From Salibacterium aidingense DSM 18341 (GTDB taxonomy: Bacteria; Bacillota; Bacilli; Bacillales; Marinococcaceae), in assembly GCF_000429685.1 (NCBI RefSeq), contig NZ_AUCI01000009.1, positions 62,001-126,000 on the forward strand: a DNA stretch of 64,000 bases. Reading direction: 5' to 3'. The notes under the pieces were generated by a model. It worked only from the letters and a program-made list of their open reading frames with translations, was not told the DNA's origin and did not search any database. The position numbers and the translations under genes are program-made. Below, one piece after another: positions 34,960-44,203 of this stretch. Every line of letters begins with the position of its first letter. The stretch's first letter is position 1.

Positions 34960-36045
34960 ATGACATCTATTAAAGAAAACCTGCGACAGACTATTTTTCT
35001 TTTTTTCCTCGGTGTACCTCTTCTCTTATTGGTTTCCGCCTGTACCGATTCGTCCTCAGAAGATACATCGGGCGGCGGAGAGGCCATGGGAGAAGCAAGC
35101 GGAGAGGAAGAAGAAACCAACGAAGCAGAAGTAGAAGATGAATCGGAGGGCGCTGAGGAGTTAGTAGAAACAAAGCAAATCACGAGCTGGTTCCCGCAGG
35201 TAGAGAATGCTGGACAGTATTACGCTGCGATGGAAGGTTTTTATGAAGAAGAAGGACTGGATATGACAGTGGAACCCGGCGGTCCAGAAGTATCTTCTGT
35301 TCAAATAGTAGCTTCAGGACAGGCAGAGTACGGAATGGCTCAGGCGGATCAGATGTTAAGCGCGGTGAACGACGGTATTCCGCTGGTAGCGATATTTACC
35401 AATTTCCAGACTACGCCGCAGGGGATTATGTTCCATGAGGGCGAGCCGGTGGAAAATTTCGATGATCTGGCCGACGGCTATGACATTTATACCGCTCCGG
35501 GCGCCGGCTATTGGGAATACCTTGTGGAAACAACCGACATTGAGCAGGAACAGAATATGGTTTATAACGGCAGCAATTCGGAATTTATGTCGAATGAAAA
35601 AGCAGCCTCCCAGATGTATGTCACTTCCGAACCGTTTTATCTGGAGCAGGAGGGGGTGGAAACCGATTATTTAACGATTGCAGAATCCGGCTATTCCCCT
35701 TATGGAGATGTATTATTTACCACGCAGGAGCATCTTGAAGAAAATCCGGAAGAAGTCCAGGCATTTGTGAACGCTGTGACGAAAGGATGGGAAGCGTTCA
35801 AGGAGGAACCAGCACCTCTCTATTCCTATCTCATGGGGCTGCAGGATGGATTGAGTGAGGAACAGATGGCCTATGCCACAGAAGAAATGCAGGAACTTGT
35901 GTACGGCGGGGATGCAGAAGTTAACGGAGTAGGATATATGAGCGAGCAAAGATGGCAGACGTTAATTGATCAAATGACAGACCTCGGGCTGATAGAAGAA
36001 GGGATGGCACCGGAGGATATTTACACAACGGAATTTTTACAATAA
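34960..36045 (+). CDS. NMT1/THI5-like substrate-binding lipoprotein
   Basis: 361 residues. Signal peptide with lipobox VSAC near residue 28, an acidic linker of about 50 residues, then an NMT1/ThiY/SsuA-like binding domain: SWFPQVENAGQYYAAMEGFYEEEGLDM, VASGQAEYGMAQADQML, PGAGYWEYL. Proteins of this type bind pyrimidines, riboflavin, sulfonates or similar small nitrogen compounds for ABC import. No permease or ATPase gene is in the operon, so it must use components encoded elsewhere. ATG 34960 is chosen since AAAGGAG is then ten bases away. Confidence 0.85.
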   Translation: MTSIKENLRQTIFLFFLGVPLLLLVSACTDSSSEDTSGGGEAMGEASGEEEETNEAEVEDESEGAEELVETKQITSWFPQVENAGQYYAAMEGFYEEEGLDMTVEPGGPEVSSVQIVASGQAEYGMAQADQMLSAVNDGIPLVAIFTNFQTTPQGIMFHEGEPVENFDDLADGYDIYTAPGAGYWEYLVETTDIEQEQNMVYNGSNSEFMSNEKAASQMYVTSEPFYLEQEGVETDYLTIAESGYSPYGDVLFTTQEHLEENPEEVQAFVNAVTKGWEAFKEEPAPLYSYLMGLQDGLSEEQMAYATEEMQELVYGGDAEVNGVGYMSEQRWQTLIDQMTDLGLIEEGMAPEDIYTTEFLQ

Positions 36046-36061
36046 GTTTGGAGGGATCTTC

Positions 36062-36895
36062 GTGAATAGACAGTGGACGGGAAAGGCGTGGCAGACATTG
36101 TTTCTGCCGCGTCTTTCTACCAAAGAAGTGGAAGAATTGGACAAAGGAAAGGGGGCGGTGGTGCTCCCGGTAGGAGCTGTGGAACAGCATGGGGATCATC
36201 TTCCGATCTACACCGATACGCTGATTGCAGAAGGAGTGGTTACGGAAGCATTTGAACATCTGTCCTTGCAGGACAACGTATGGCTCCTCCCTCCGCTGCC
36301 GTTTGGAAAGAGTACGGAGCACCAGAATCACCCTGGTACCGTTACGCTTACTTCGGAAACACTGCAGAACGTTGTAATGGATATCGCAGAGAGTATTCAG
36401 CGTAGCGGTTTCCGCAGGCTCGTTCTCTTTAATGCTCATGGAGGAAATTCCGATTTGTTAAACATGATGGCCCGGGAAATACGCATTAAAACCGGTTTGA
36501 TGGTGTTCCGTGCCAACGCTATGGATGGCAGGCCGGAGATTGAACATAATCTTTCAGAAAAGGAAAAAAGGTATGGGATTCATGGAGGAGATGTGGAAAC
36601 TTCCCTTGTATTAGCGCTGGAAGAGGAATGGGTTAATATGACACGTGCTTCCAATGAATGCTACAGCCCTTTTTTCGAAAATGAAGTAAGAATCGATATT
36701 AAAGGCGGCCCCTCCGTGGCGTGGATAGCTGATGATGTGAGCGAAAGCGGAACCTCTGGGTGCGCCGGGGAGGCATCCAAAGAAAGAGGAGAAACATTTC
36801 TACCGGTACTGGGTGAGTATTTTGCAAAAACACTGCAGGTCATTGCGGCGTTTGAAATGAAAGCCCTGAAAGGCACTATGTCACAGACAAAATAA
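36062..36895 (+). CDS. Creatininase-family amidohydrolase
   Basis: 277 residues. Metal ligands of the family are visible: VGAVEQHGDHLPIYTDT (about 39-55, Glu, His, Asp), NAHGGNSD (about 126-133) and HGGDVETS (about 176-183). Family members hydrolyse creatinine, or deformylate formamidopyrimidines in flavin metabolism (ArfB), or process peptides (MftE). Together with two deaminase-like genes it points to opening of a nitrogen heterocycle. GTG start with GGAGGGATC seven bases upstream. Confidence 0.87.
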   Translation: MNRQWTGKAWQTLFLPRLSTKEVEELDKGKGAVVLPVGAVEQHGDHLPIYTDTLIAEGVVTEAFEHLSLQDNVWLLPPLPFGKSTEHQNHPGTVTLTSETLQNVVMDIAESIQRSGFRRLVLFNAHGGNSDLLNMMAREIRIKTGLMVFRANAMDGRPEIEHNLSEKEKRYGIHGGDVETSLVLALEEEWVNMTRASNECYSPFFENEVRIDIKGGPSVAWIADDVSESGTSGCAGEASKERGETFLPVLGEYFAKTLQVIAAFEMKALKGTMSQTK

Positions 36896-36912
36896 GAAAG
36901 GGGAGGGTCCGA

Positions 36913-38274
36913 ATGACAAACTCTTGGGTAAAACGGCTTGAGGAACAATTTGGATCGGACGTGATTAAATGGCAGCCATCTCTTCTCAAGAAGATGTCTC
37001 GTGATTTTTTCTGGTACTCCCCTGTGTTGAAAGAAAAATTATCCTCTCATTATGCCGAATGCGTGGCACGGCCACGGGGTGAAATGGAGCTGAGGGGGCT
37101 GCTTTCCTTTGCTGCAAAAGAACGAATACCGATCAGCACGAGGGGAGGAGGTACAGGTAACTACGGCCAGATTGTCCCGCTTAACGGCGGTATCATGATA
37201 GATACAACGAAATTAAACAGCATTCTTGAAATAAAAGAAGGAACAGGCCGGTTTCAGGCTGGGGTGAAAATGGGGCAGCTGGAACGAAAACTCGCAGGGA
37301 CCGGCCAGGAACTTCGTTTTTTCCCGAGTACGTATCAGCAATCGACGCTGGCTGGGTTCATCGCCGGCGGGACAGGCGGTATTGGTTCGATTAATTATGG
37401 AACGCTTTGGGATGAAGGAAATGTTCTGGAATTGACGGTTCTTACAATGGAAGAACAGCCAAAACGTTTAACGATTAATGGAGAAGAGTTGAAGCGGTAC
37501 ATCCATAACTACGGGCTTTCCGGCATTATGGTAGAAGTGGTGCTGTCTTTGGCTCCAAAGAGTGAGTGGGAAAATCTCTGTTTTCAATTTAACACAGACA
37601 GGCAGGCTTATATTTTCGCCGAAATAGCTGCCTTGGATTCAGATATTCATAAACGGCTGATTTCTGTTTGTGAAGCAGGGTTGGCGCAAGTATTTTCTCC
37701 GTTAAAAGAGATAATCGAACCTGGGAAAGCCACGGTTTTCGTAATGGCGGCGCCGGACAGCTGCAAACTTTTAACAGAGCTGGCCGATGAGTTAGGGGGA
37801 GATGATATAGAAGCATTTGGAGCATTTCTCTATAAGAAAAAACAGGACCTCAGTCATTTTACCTGGAATCACGTTACGCTTTGGTGGCTGAAGGATCATC
37901 CAGGCGACACCTATGTCCAGGCACGCTTTTCACCTGATCGATATCTACGGCAGATAGAATTATTAAAAAAACAGTTTCCGGGGGAACTTCTCGTTCATCT
38001 GGAGTGGATCAAAGCCGGAGGCATTATTGTTCCGACGTCACAGACTGTGATTCGGTATCAGAATGAAAGGCGATTACATGAAATCATGGATGCTTTCGAA
38101 GAAGCAGGGGTCAGGGTCAGTAATCCACATACGTATGTTTTGGAAGAAGGCGGAAAGGACGACTGCGTGGAAATGATTTTGGAAGCCAAGCGGGAAAATG
38201 ATCCATACCACCTTCTTAATCCGGGGAAGACCAACCGGATGCGCGCGGGAACAACTGCTGGAAAAGAGGAATAA
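36913..38274 (+). CDS. FAD-linked oxidase/dehydrogenase, second
   Basis: 453 residues, paralog of the oxidase at 33597 along the whole length: STRGGGTGNYGQIVPLNGGIMIDTTKLN as flavin loop, STYQQSTLAGFIAGGTGGIGS, and the shared C-terminal NPHTYVLEEGG..D...M...KRENDP. The two may act as separate steps or as a heteromeric enzyme. AAAGGGGAGG eight bases ahead of the ATG. Confidence 0.85.
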   Translation: MTNSWVKRLEEQFGSDVIKWQPSLLKKMSRDFFWYSPVLKEKLSSHYAECVARPRGEMELRGLLSFAAKERIPISTRGGGTGNYGQIVPLNGGIMIDTTKLNSILEIKEGTGRFQAGVKMGQLERKLAGTGQELRFFPSTYQQSTLAGFIAGGTGGIGSINYGTLWDEGNVLELTVLTMEEQPKRLTINGEELKRYIHNYGLSGIMVEVVLSLAPKSEWENLCFQFNTDRQAYIFAEIAALDSDIHKRLISVCEAGLAQVFSPLKEIIEPGKATVFVMAAPDSCKLLTELADELGGDDIEAFGAFLYKKKQDLSHFTWNHVTLWWLKDHPGDTYVQARFSPDRYLRQIELLKKQFPGELLVHLEWIKAGGIIVPTSQTVIRYQNERRLHEIMDAFEEAGVRVSNPHTYVLEEGGKDDCVEMILEAKRENDPYHLLNPGKTNRMRAGTTAGKEE

Positions 38275-38276
38275 TT

Positions 38277-39545
38277 ATGCTGGATTTGTGCCTTAATAAT
38301 GTAAGATTAGAAGGCGAAGTAAAACAAATTGGTATCAAAGACGAGTGCATTCAGTACATCGGCCCGGAAAAACAGGAAGCCCACTCTGTCATAGAAGCGG
38401 GTGGTGCCTGGCTCCTCCCGCCTTTTGTCGAATCGCATATTCATTTAGATACCGCATGGACGTATGGCTCCCCCTATATCAATCATTCCGGCCAATTGCT
38501 GGAAGGCATTGAAGTCTGGGGGAGATATAAAAAGGAAAAATTGTCGGAAGAGGAAGTCCGTGCCCGTGCTCTGCAGGTTATTCAGCATATGGCCGCACAG
38601 GGAATTCTCTACATGCGGACAATGGTGGATGTGTCCGACCCGGAGCTTGTGGCGTTGAAAGTCTTGATAGAGGTGAAAAAACAGGTGACTCCTTATGTGG
38701 AACTGCAGATTATTGCTTTTCCTCAGCTTGGTCTCGCTCCTCCTGGAAATGGAGCAGCTCAGCTGAAACGAGCTCTGGCCCTCGGAGCCGACGGAGTGAG
38801 TGCAGTACCTCACCTTGAAAATACAAGAGAAAAAGGCGTAGAATCCCTGGAGACCTGTTTCGGAATTGGTGTGGAGCATCAGACTTTCGTTCATATTTTT
38901 TGTGATGAAACGGATGATCCTGAGTCCCGATTTCTCGAAGTTGCAGCTGACCTTGCCGTGGATTCAGGACTGTATCATAAGGTGGCGGTCAGTCATGCTA
39001 ATGCCATGGCTTATTATAATGAGGCCTATGTAAAAAAACTACTTCCACGTCTTGCCGCTTCTGCTGTTCATGTGGTTACCTGCCCTTTAATAAATAGTGC
39101 GATGCAGGGCCGTTTTGACAGATTTCCAAAAGGAAGAGGGATTACAAGAGTAAAAGAATTACTCGAATATGGTATTTCTGTATCTTGTGCCCATGATGAT
39201 TTTCAGAGCCCTTTTTATCCGCTTGGGGATGGCTCCCTGCTGACAGCGGGACATATGCTGGCTCATCTGGCCCATATGACAGGCAGTGAGGACTTTCCGG
39301 TCATTATGAATATGCTGACTACTTATCCAGCGGATCTTATGGGAATAAACTCCTATGAAATTCGGGAAGGTGGGGCAGCCAATCTTATACTCCTTCCTGC
39401 TTTAGATGCCCGGGATGCACTGCGCAGACAGCCGGTGCCGCAACTGGTAATTTCTAATGGAACCGTTCTGGCAGAAACCCCAGCACAGAAAACCTCTATT
39501 TATTCCGAGATCTTTTCAACTTTGGAAGAAAGGAGACGCTTATGA
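38277..39545 (+). CDS. CodA-like amidohydrolase, first
   Basis: 422 residues, metal-dependent amidohydrolase of the cytosine-deaminase group. Ligands: ESHIHLDTAWTYG (about 44-56, His-x-His), HIFCDETDDPESRF (about 206-219), VSHANAMAYYNE (about 239-250) and the catalytic Asp in CAHDDFQSPFYPLGDG (about 304-319), closely following E. coli CodA blocks. Substrate may be cytosine, creatinine or another imino-heterocycle. Two bases after the oxidase stop; overlaps the next gene by four bases. Confidence 0.87.
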   Translation: MLDLCLNNVRLEGEVKQIGIKDECIQYIGPEKQEAHSVIEAGGAWLLPPFVESHIHLDTAWTYGSPYINHSGQLLEGIEVWGRYKKEKLSEEEVRARALQVIQHMAAQGILYMRTMVDVSDPELVALKVLIEVKKQVTPYVELQIIAFPQLGLAPPGNGAAQLKRALALGADGVSAVPHLENTREKGVESLETCFGIGVEHQTFVHIFCDETDDPESRFLEVAADLAVDSGLYHKVAVSHANAMAYYNEAYVKKLLPRLAASAVHVVTCPLINSAMQGRFDRFPKGRGITRVKELLEYGISVSCAHDDFQSPFYPLGDGSLLTAGHMLAHLAHMTGSEDFPVIMNMLTTYPADLMGINSYEIREGGAANLILLPALDARDALRRQPVPQLVISNGTVLAETPAQKTSIYSEIFSTLEERRRL

Positions 39546-40855
39546 AACTATGGAATGTAAAGATACCGATATATGATAAGGATGCCTTTTTTGAACTAGA
39601 GATAGAGAACGGGATGGTAGTCTCTCTTGATCGGCACCACGAGAAAATATCCGGTTATCACGTTTTTTCATTTTCTGAAAAGCTGGAGAAAGACGGAGAA
39701 TGGGATGCAAAAGGCCGTATTGTTCTTCCGGGGCTTGCCGATGCCCACATGCACCTCGATAAGTCTCATTCCCTATATGCGGTAGGGAACGAAAGCGGGA
39801 CCTTAGAAGAAGCGATTGAAAATTACAGTACCTATTCCCCCAACTTCACCGATGCTGATGTAAAAGCCCGCATTAAAAAAACGGCCTTTGCCGCATTGAA
39901 GCATGGAACAACTGCGATCCGCACTCATATCGACTTTAATACCAAACTGGACCGGGCCGCAAATTTCCGCGGCGTCCGCATGGTCCTGGAAGCAAAAAAA
40001 GAATTGTCTGAGCTCATTGATATACAGGTGTTTCCAATGCTTCCCTATTTCCAGTACGGGGAAAAAGATAGAACACGAATCGAGGAAATGCTTGCACTCG
40101 GAGTCGATGGTATCGGCGGCGCTCCTCATCTCAGCGAGGTTCCGCATGAAACCATTGACGAGATCTTTCGATATGCTGGGGAATACGATCTGCCAATTGA
40201 CCTGCATACCGATGAAAGTGATGATCCCAGAGTGGATACCATTCTTTACGTCGCTGAAAAAACAATTCAGACTAACTATCAGGGGCGGGTGACGGTAGAT
40301 CATCTCTGCTCGCTTGCAGCCATGGAAAAAAACAAAGCCATTCGGGTTATTCAAAAAATGAAGGAAGCGGAACTTATGGCGATTACGCTTCCTGCAGCCA
40401 ACATGTATCTGCAGGGCAGAGATGACGAAGGACTGGTACGACGGGGGACGACCCGTATTGGGGAGATCAGGGACTACGGCATCCCACTGGCAGCTGCTTC
40501 AGACAATGTCTGCGATCCGTTCCATCCATTCGGGAGGGCGGACCTCCTTCAGATCGCCCAGTTAACAGGCTATACCGGTCATATGGGAGGACGGGAAGAC
40601 CTACCGGAGCTAGTGAAAATGATTACGACCATTCCAAAACAGATTATGGGGATTTCCGGCAAAGGGCTGAGTATTGGGGAAGAGGCCACATTTGTTATGT
40701 TTGATGCTCAAACACTGGAAGAGCTATTTGCTGAACTGCCTCAGACACGTGCTGTATTTGGAAAGGGACGCTGGTTATCAAGAGTCTGGCAGGAAGAGCG
40801 GATAGCAGTGGAAGGAGAATATGTGTATGGCGAACGTGCTCATCCTTTATTATAG
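39542..40855 (+). CDS. CodA-like amidohydrolase, second
   Basis: 437 residues, same superfamily but diverged: DAHMHLDKSHSLYAV (about 63-77) has the His-x-His-Leu-Asp-Lys form seen in CodA/AtzC relatives, then DLHTDESDDPRVDT, VDHLCSLAA, and Asp in AASDNVCDPFHPFGRAD. Start ATGA overlaps the preceding stop, so both are made together. The presence of two suggests two successive hydrolytic steps. Confidence 0.87.
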   Translation: MKLWNVKIPIYDKDAFFELEIENGMVVSLDRHHEKISGYHVFSFSEKLEKDGEWDAKGRIVLPGLADAHMHLDKSHSLYAVGNESGTLEEAIENYSTYSPNFTDADVKARIKKTAFAALKHGTTAIRTHIDFNTKLDRAANFRGVRMVLEAKKELSELIDIQVFPMLPYFQYGEKDRTRIEEMLALGVDGIGGAPHLSEVPHETIDEIFRYAGEYDLPIDLHTDESDDPRVDTILYVAEKTIQTNYQGRVTVDHLCSLAAMEKNKAIRVIQKMKEAELMAITLPAANMYLQGRDDEGLVRRGTTRIGEIRDYGIPLAAASDNVCDPFHPFGRADLLQIAQLTGYTGHMGGREDLPELVKMITTIPKQIMGISGKGLSIGEEATFVMFDAQTLEELFAELPQTRAVFGKGRWLSRVWQEERIAVEGEYVYGERAHPLL

Positions 40856-41531
40856 CGGATTTGGTCATATCCGGACGATGGCCGAAGTAGTTGCGGCCGG
40901 AGCTGCCCAGGTAAAAGGAACTAAGGCAGAGATTGCGAAAATTCCGGAATTTGAGGATGAAACTCTCCGTGTTGTAAACCAATCCTACCATCAACAGGAA
41001 GGTCTCTCGAACCATTTTCGATTAACAAAGCGGAAGGAAGACTTTGAAGCAAGTCAAAGAGCGCAGGAGCATATACCAACAGCCGCCATGCATCAATTAC
41101 GGGAAGCAGATGGGATCATTTGGGGGTTCCCTACCTACCTGGGTTCCATGCCGGCCCAGGTTAAGTCTTTTCTCGATCATGCTGGACAGTTCTGCAGTAC
41201 AGGAGAACTGGAAGGGAAACCAACCGCTCTGTTCACTAGTGCCGGTTCCATACACGGGGGTCATGAAGCGGCCCTGCTTGGTTCCCTCGTCCCCCTCCTC
41301 CATCTTGGTATGATTTATATGGGTCTTCCTTATACCGAAAACCCGGAATATTTAACAGCTAACCCGGTAGGCGGTTCCCCCTATGGCGCTTCTACGCTGG
41401 CTGGTCCAGACAGTTCTCGTGTGCCTGCGGAGGATGAATTAACCATGGCGTCCCGCCTCGGAAAAAGAGTGGCACGTGTCGCCTGGTCTTTTGAACAATC
41501 AAAACCGTTCGGGCAGCATTCGGACATTTAA
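40827..41531 (+). CDS. WrbA-like FMN-dependent flavoprotein
   Basis: 234 residues. Flavodoxin fold with phosphate loop YYSGFGHIRTMAEVV (about 8-22), WGFPTYLGSMPAQVKSFLDH (about 90-109) and LFTSAGSIHGGHEAAL. WrbA/ArsH-type enzymes pass electrons from NAD(P)H to quinones; here it might reoxidise or re-reduce the operon's flavoenzymes. ATG 40827 has AAGGAG nine bases upstream; it overlaps the end of the deaminase gene by 29 bases. Last gene of the operon. Confidence 0.87.
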   Translation: MANVLILYYSGFGHIRTMAEVVAAGAAQVKGTKAEIAKIPEFEDETLRVVNQSYHQQEGLSNHFRLTKRKEDFEASQRAQEHIPTAAMHQLREADGIIWGFPTYLGSMPAQVKSFLDHAGQFCSTGELEGKPTALFTSAGSIHGGHEAALLGSLVPLLHLGMIYMGLPYTENPEYLTANPVGGSPYGASTLAGPDSSRVPAEDELTMASRLGKRVARVAWSFEQSKPFGQHSDI

Positions 41532-41698
41532 TCCTCTATTGGTCTCAAAATCAGTGTTTTAACGGAAGTTAGGGACATTTAATGCCTTATTTGCTGGATA
41601 ACAGTAAAATAACAAGGTGAAATGCAGGAATAACGGAATAAATGTCCGCCCACCTCTCGATTTAATAGGTTTTGTCACAGATAGCGGAATAAATGTCC
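41522..41698. repeat. Four-unit inverted repeat array
   Basis: Four relatives of the 19-mer GGACATTTATTCCGCTATT: plus orientation at 41522-41540 and 41573-41591, minus orientation at 41629-41647 and 41680-41698. The first begins inside the last codons of the WrbA-like gene. Pairing of the two halves would make long stem-loops. Confidence 0.7.
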
Positions 41699-41711
41699 CA
41701 AACCTAAAGGG

Positions 41712-41753
41712 TAAACAACGTGGAAACCCATTACGAGGTTTCCACGTTGTTTA
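41712..41753 (-). terminator. Terminator embedded in end of acyl-CoA dehydrogenase gene
   Basis: Perfect 17-bp arms 41712-41728 and 41737-41753 around an 8-base loop. The stop codon of the minus-strand gene lies in the loop, and one arm encodes its last residues. It may also stop the convergent catabolic operon. Confidence 0.75.
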
Positions 41754-42891
41754 AGATTTCGGAGGCGAGCTGCATGATGGTCATGTCGTCCATCGGCGGG
41801 TTGTGAAGGCCGGCGCGGACATCGCGGTAATACCGCTGCAGCGGGTTTTTCTGTGAAAGACTGCGTGCTCCTGCGATCCGCATCGCGGTATCAACGATGG
41901 AAAGGGCGTTATTTACGATGCTGTATTTCACCGCTCCGAGTTCAGGCTTCATCGTCTGCCGCTCTTCATACCCGGACTGATCCCACTTAGCAGCCACACT
42001 GGTTAGAAAATGTTTGTTCTGCTTAGAGAGGAGCTCCATCTCCCCGATTTTCTGGCGCACGTTGGGGAGCTCGGAAATCGTTCCGTTTATGCTGTTTGGC
42101 GAATACTCCTTTGCAAATGAAACAGCATACTCCTTGGCCGCTTCGGCAATCCCCGAATAACAGGCAGGAATGTGCAGTAGCCATCCTGCGGCTGGTTTCT
42201 CCCCAGGTGTTAAATAGGCAACAAGCTGATCTTCCGGTACTTTTACTTTATCCAGCACAAGATCATGACTGCCGGTGCCGCGCATGGCAATCGAATCCCA
42301 TGTTTCCTCAATGGACAGCCCGGGGCTTTCCCGTGGGATTAAAAAGTTTGCCACACTCTCGTCTTTTTCAAGGGTGGCACTGACGACAAAGTAATCCAAT
42401 ACAGGAGCCATCGTCGTAAACGTCTTCCGGCCCGTGACCTCCCATTGCCCATTATTTAATATCGCTGTTGTTTCCGGTTTCCCTCCCCGGGTCGGACTGC
42501 CTGTAGCCGGTTCGGTTGCGGTGTTGTTCAACAAGACCCCATCTTCAAGAACTTCTTTACAGAAAGAAGCATAAATCTCCTCCGGCCAGCTCTCTTGTTC
42601 ACCGAGATTTTGAACGATTCCCATATGCCATCCGATCGATAAGGCGGTGGAACCGTCCGCTTTGCCGATGATTTCCTGGGCTTTCACCAGCTCCAGCAGG
42701 GAAATGTCCTTCCCGCCAAAACGTTTCGGAACGGTTAGCGCTGTATATCCAATGTCTTTTAAAGTTTCTATATTCTCCACCGGGAAAGAGGCCTCTTCGT
42801 CATGGAGAGCGGCTCTTTGCTTAAAAGGCTGGACGTCCTTTTCCAAAACTTTCAGGCGTTCGTTCATGGCTGGTTGTTTCCATAATTCCAT
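41731..42891 (-). CDS. Acyl-CoA dehydrogenase family protein
   Basis: 386 residues, similar to B. subtilis YdbM. Domains in order: N-terminal helices with YTALTVPKRFGGKDISLLEL (about 48-67), the beta domain with NNTATEPATGSPTRGG (about 138-153) and GRKTFTTMAP, and C-terminal helices ending RYYRDVRAGLHNPPMDDMTI. It should be an FAD flavoprotein oxidising an acyl-CoA or related thioester, or a flavin-dependent monooxygenase of the same fold. ATG 42891 follows AGGAGGAGG; an in-frame ATG at 42918 lacks a site. Confidence 0.85.
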   Translation of the reverse strand: MELWKQPAMNERLKVLEKDVQPFKQRAALHDEEASFPVENIETLKDIGYTALTVPKRFGGKDISLLELVKAQEIIGKADGSTALSIGWHMGIVQNLGEQESWPEEIYASFCKEVLEDGVLLNNTATEPATGSPTRGGKPETTAILNNGQWEVTGRKTFTTMAPVLDYFVVSATLEKDESVANFLIPRESPGLSIEETWDSIAMRGTGSHDLVLDKVKVPEDQLVAYLTPGEKPAAGWLLHIPACYSGIAEAAKEYAVSFAKEYSPNSINGTISELPNVRQKIGEMELLSKQNKHFLTSVAAKWDQSGYEERQTMKPELGAVKYSIVNNALSIVDTAMRIAGARSLSQKNPLQRYYRDVRAGLHNPPMDDMTIMQLASEILNNVETS

Positions 42892-43069
42892 TGTATTATT
42901 CCTCCTCCTGCTGACCATGTATTATTCTATACCATAGGAGAAGGATACGTCATTCGACACCTGTTCATTCCTGGAGCACTTCTTCTAATTCTTCCCATTG
43001 CCTCAATGAATAAGTACATTGTAGGGGCATACGACATTGACCGCTGACGTCTTAATGATTCGCTGCCAT

Positions 43070-43561
43070 CTATGTCTCCTTAACATACCACCGTCTAAGT
43101 AGATTTATATTCGCTTGGTGATAACGGCTGTGGTCGGCTATATGCCATATCCCCCAGCGAATGGTCGCTTGTTTTTCGTTATCGTGGCCGAAGGCAGTCG
43201 CTCTTTCTAAATCAGCATCTCTAAGTTGTGTACAAGTTTCTTTTAACATTTTAATAATTTCTTCATAATCGGAAACAAGAGAACCTAAAGACTTGTTTTT
43301 AATCATAGGTAGCCTGCCTTCTGCATCTAACGCAGGTCCATATTTCTCTTCTAAAGAAGGAGGAAGTGATTCTCCTTTTATTCTATATACCCACTTTAAA
43401 TCGACGTAAGAGAGGTGGTTTATTAGCTGAGCGGTACTATTAAAATTGTTGTTAGGACCTTTGTACTCGACTTCCTCTAGGGACATCCCTTCTGTAATCG
43501 ATTTTAGCCGCTGGTTATTTTCTTTTACAGCGGAATACAATAATCCCACTGTTGGAGTCAT
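43070..43561 (-). CDS. DinB-family protein
   Basis: 163 residues, four-helix bundle of the DinB/YfiT type. The metal triad is recognisable: His in INHLSYVDLKW (about 47-57) and the pair in HIADHSRYHQANINLLRR (about 140-157). Members include thiol transferases and damage-inducible proteins; this one cannot be placed more closely. Monocistronic. Confidence 0.83.
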   Translation of the reverse strand: MTPTVGLLYSAVKENNQRLKSITEGMSLEEVEYKGPNNNFNSTAQLINHLSYVDLKWVYRIKGESLPPSLEEKYGPALDAEGRLPMIKNKSLGSLVSDYEEIIKMLKETCTQLRDADLERATAFGHDNEKQATIRWGIWHIADHSRYHQANINLLRRWYVKET

Positions 43562-43681
43562 ATTATCCTCACCGGGTAAATCAAAAAGGTTTCCTCCCTT
43601 TTAAAAAAATTGTTTCCTTACGTAATAATACGCTGCATGAAACGAAGGTAGATGGTGATCATTCAGGCAGATAGTTTTGAG

Positions 43682-44203
43682 TCATTCGAAGGAACGCGCT
43701 GTTTCTTCCTCTTCTTCGATCTGCTGTTCCACCTCCGCACAGTCCTCTTCAACTCCGGTGTGTATATTCATTGTTTGATAGGTAATCAATGCTGTGAGAA
43801 ATAACAAGAAGGCCGAATAAAATAATCTCTTATTCACTTTCTTTTTATCCCATTTTTTTAAATGAAACAGGACGGGAATGAAAGCAATGTAAAAGCTGTA
43901 AAAACTTGAAGCCATCCCCATAAAGGCCGATTTATAATTGGAAATGCTGATGGCTGCCATTGATGAGACGTCTCTCAAATTCTCTGATGCCTCTTCTTCT
44001 ATGACCAAAGTTTCTTTATTTTTCCATCCCCGTTCCAGAAAGATTGTTCCTCCTTCCGTGTGCTCTACATTGTACCCCGTAGGATACCAGCCTTCATTAA
44101 TGAAATAAACGATGAGAATGATGCCTCCAAAAGCTAAAAGGGAGGAGACAGTGTTGAGCAGGATACTTATCAGCGAGGCTTTTTGTTTTCCTTGTTCCGC
44201 CAT
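43682..44203 (-). CDS. Small membrane protein, unknown
   Basis: 173 residues, no recognised family. Three hydrophobic segments (about 15-35, 93-113 and 125-143) with an extracytoplasmic loop between the first two, and an acidic C-terminal tail EQQIEEEEET. The start ATG overlaps the stop of the methyltransferase gene by one base (TAATG), so it is translationally coupled to it. Confidence 0.6.
   Translation of the reverse strand: MAEQGKQKASLISILLNTVSSLLAFGGIILIVYFINEGWYPTGYNVEHTEGGTIFLERGWKNKETLVIEEEASENLRDVSSMAAISISNYKSAFMGMASSFYSFYIAFIPVLFHLKKWDKKKVNKRLFYSAFLLFLTALITYQTMNIHTGVEEDCAEVEQQIEEEEETARSFE

Noticed and set aside
41522-41698. CRISPR array
   Set aside because: Four units in mixed orientation with unequal spacing; no cas genes nearby.
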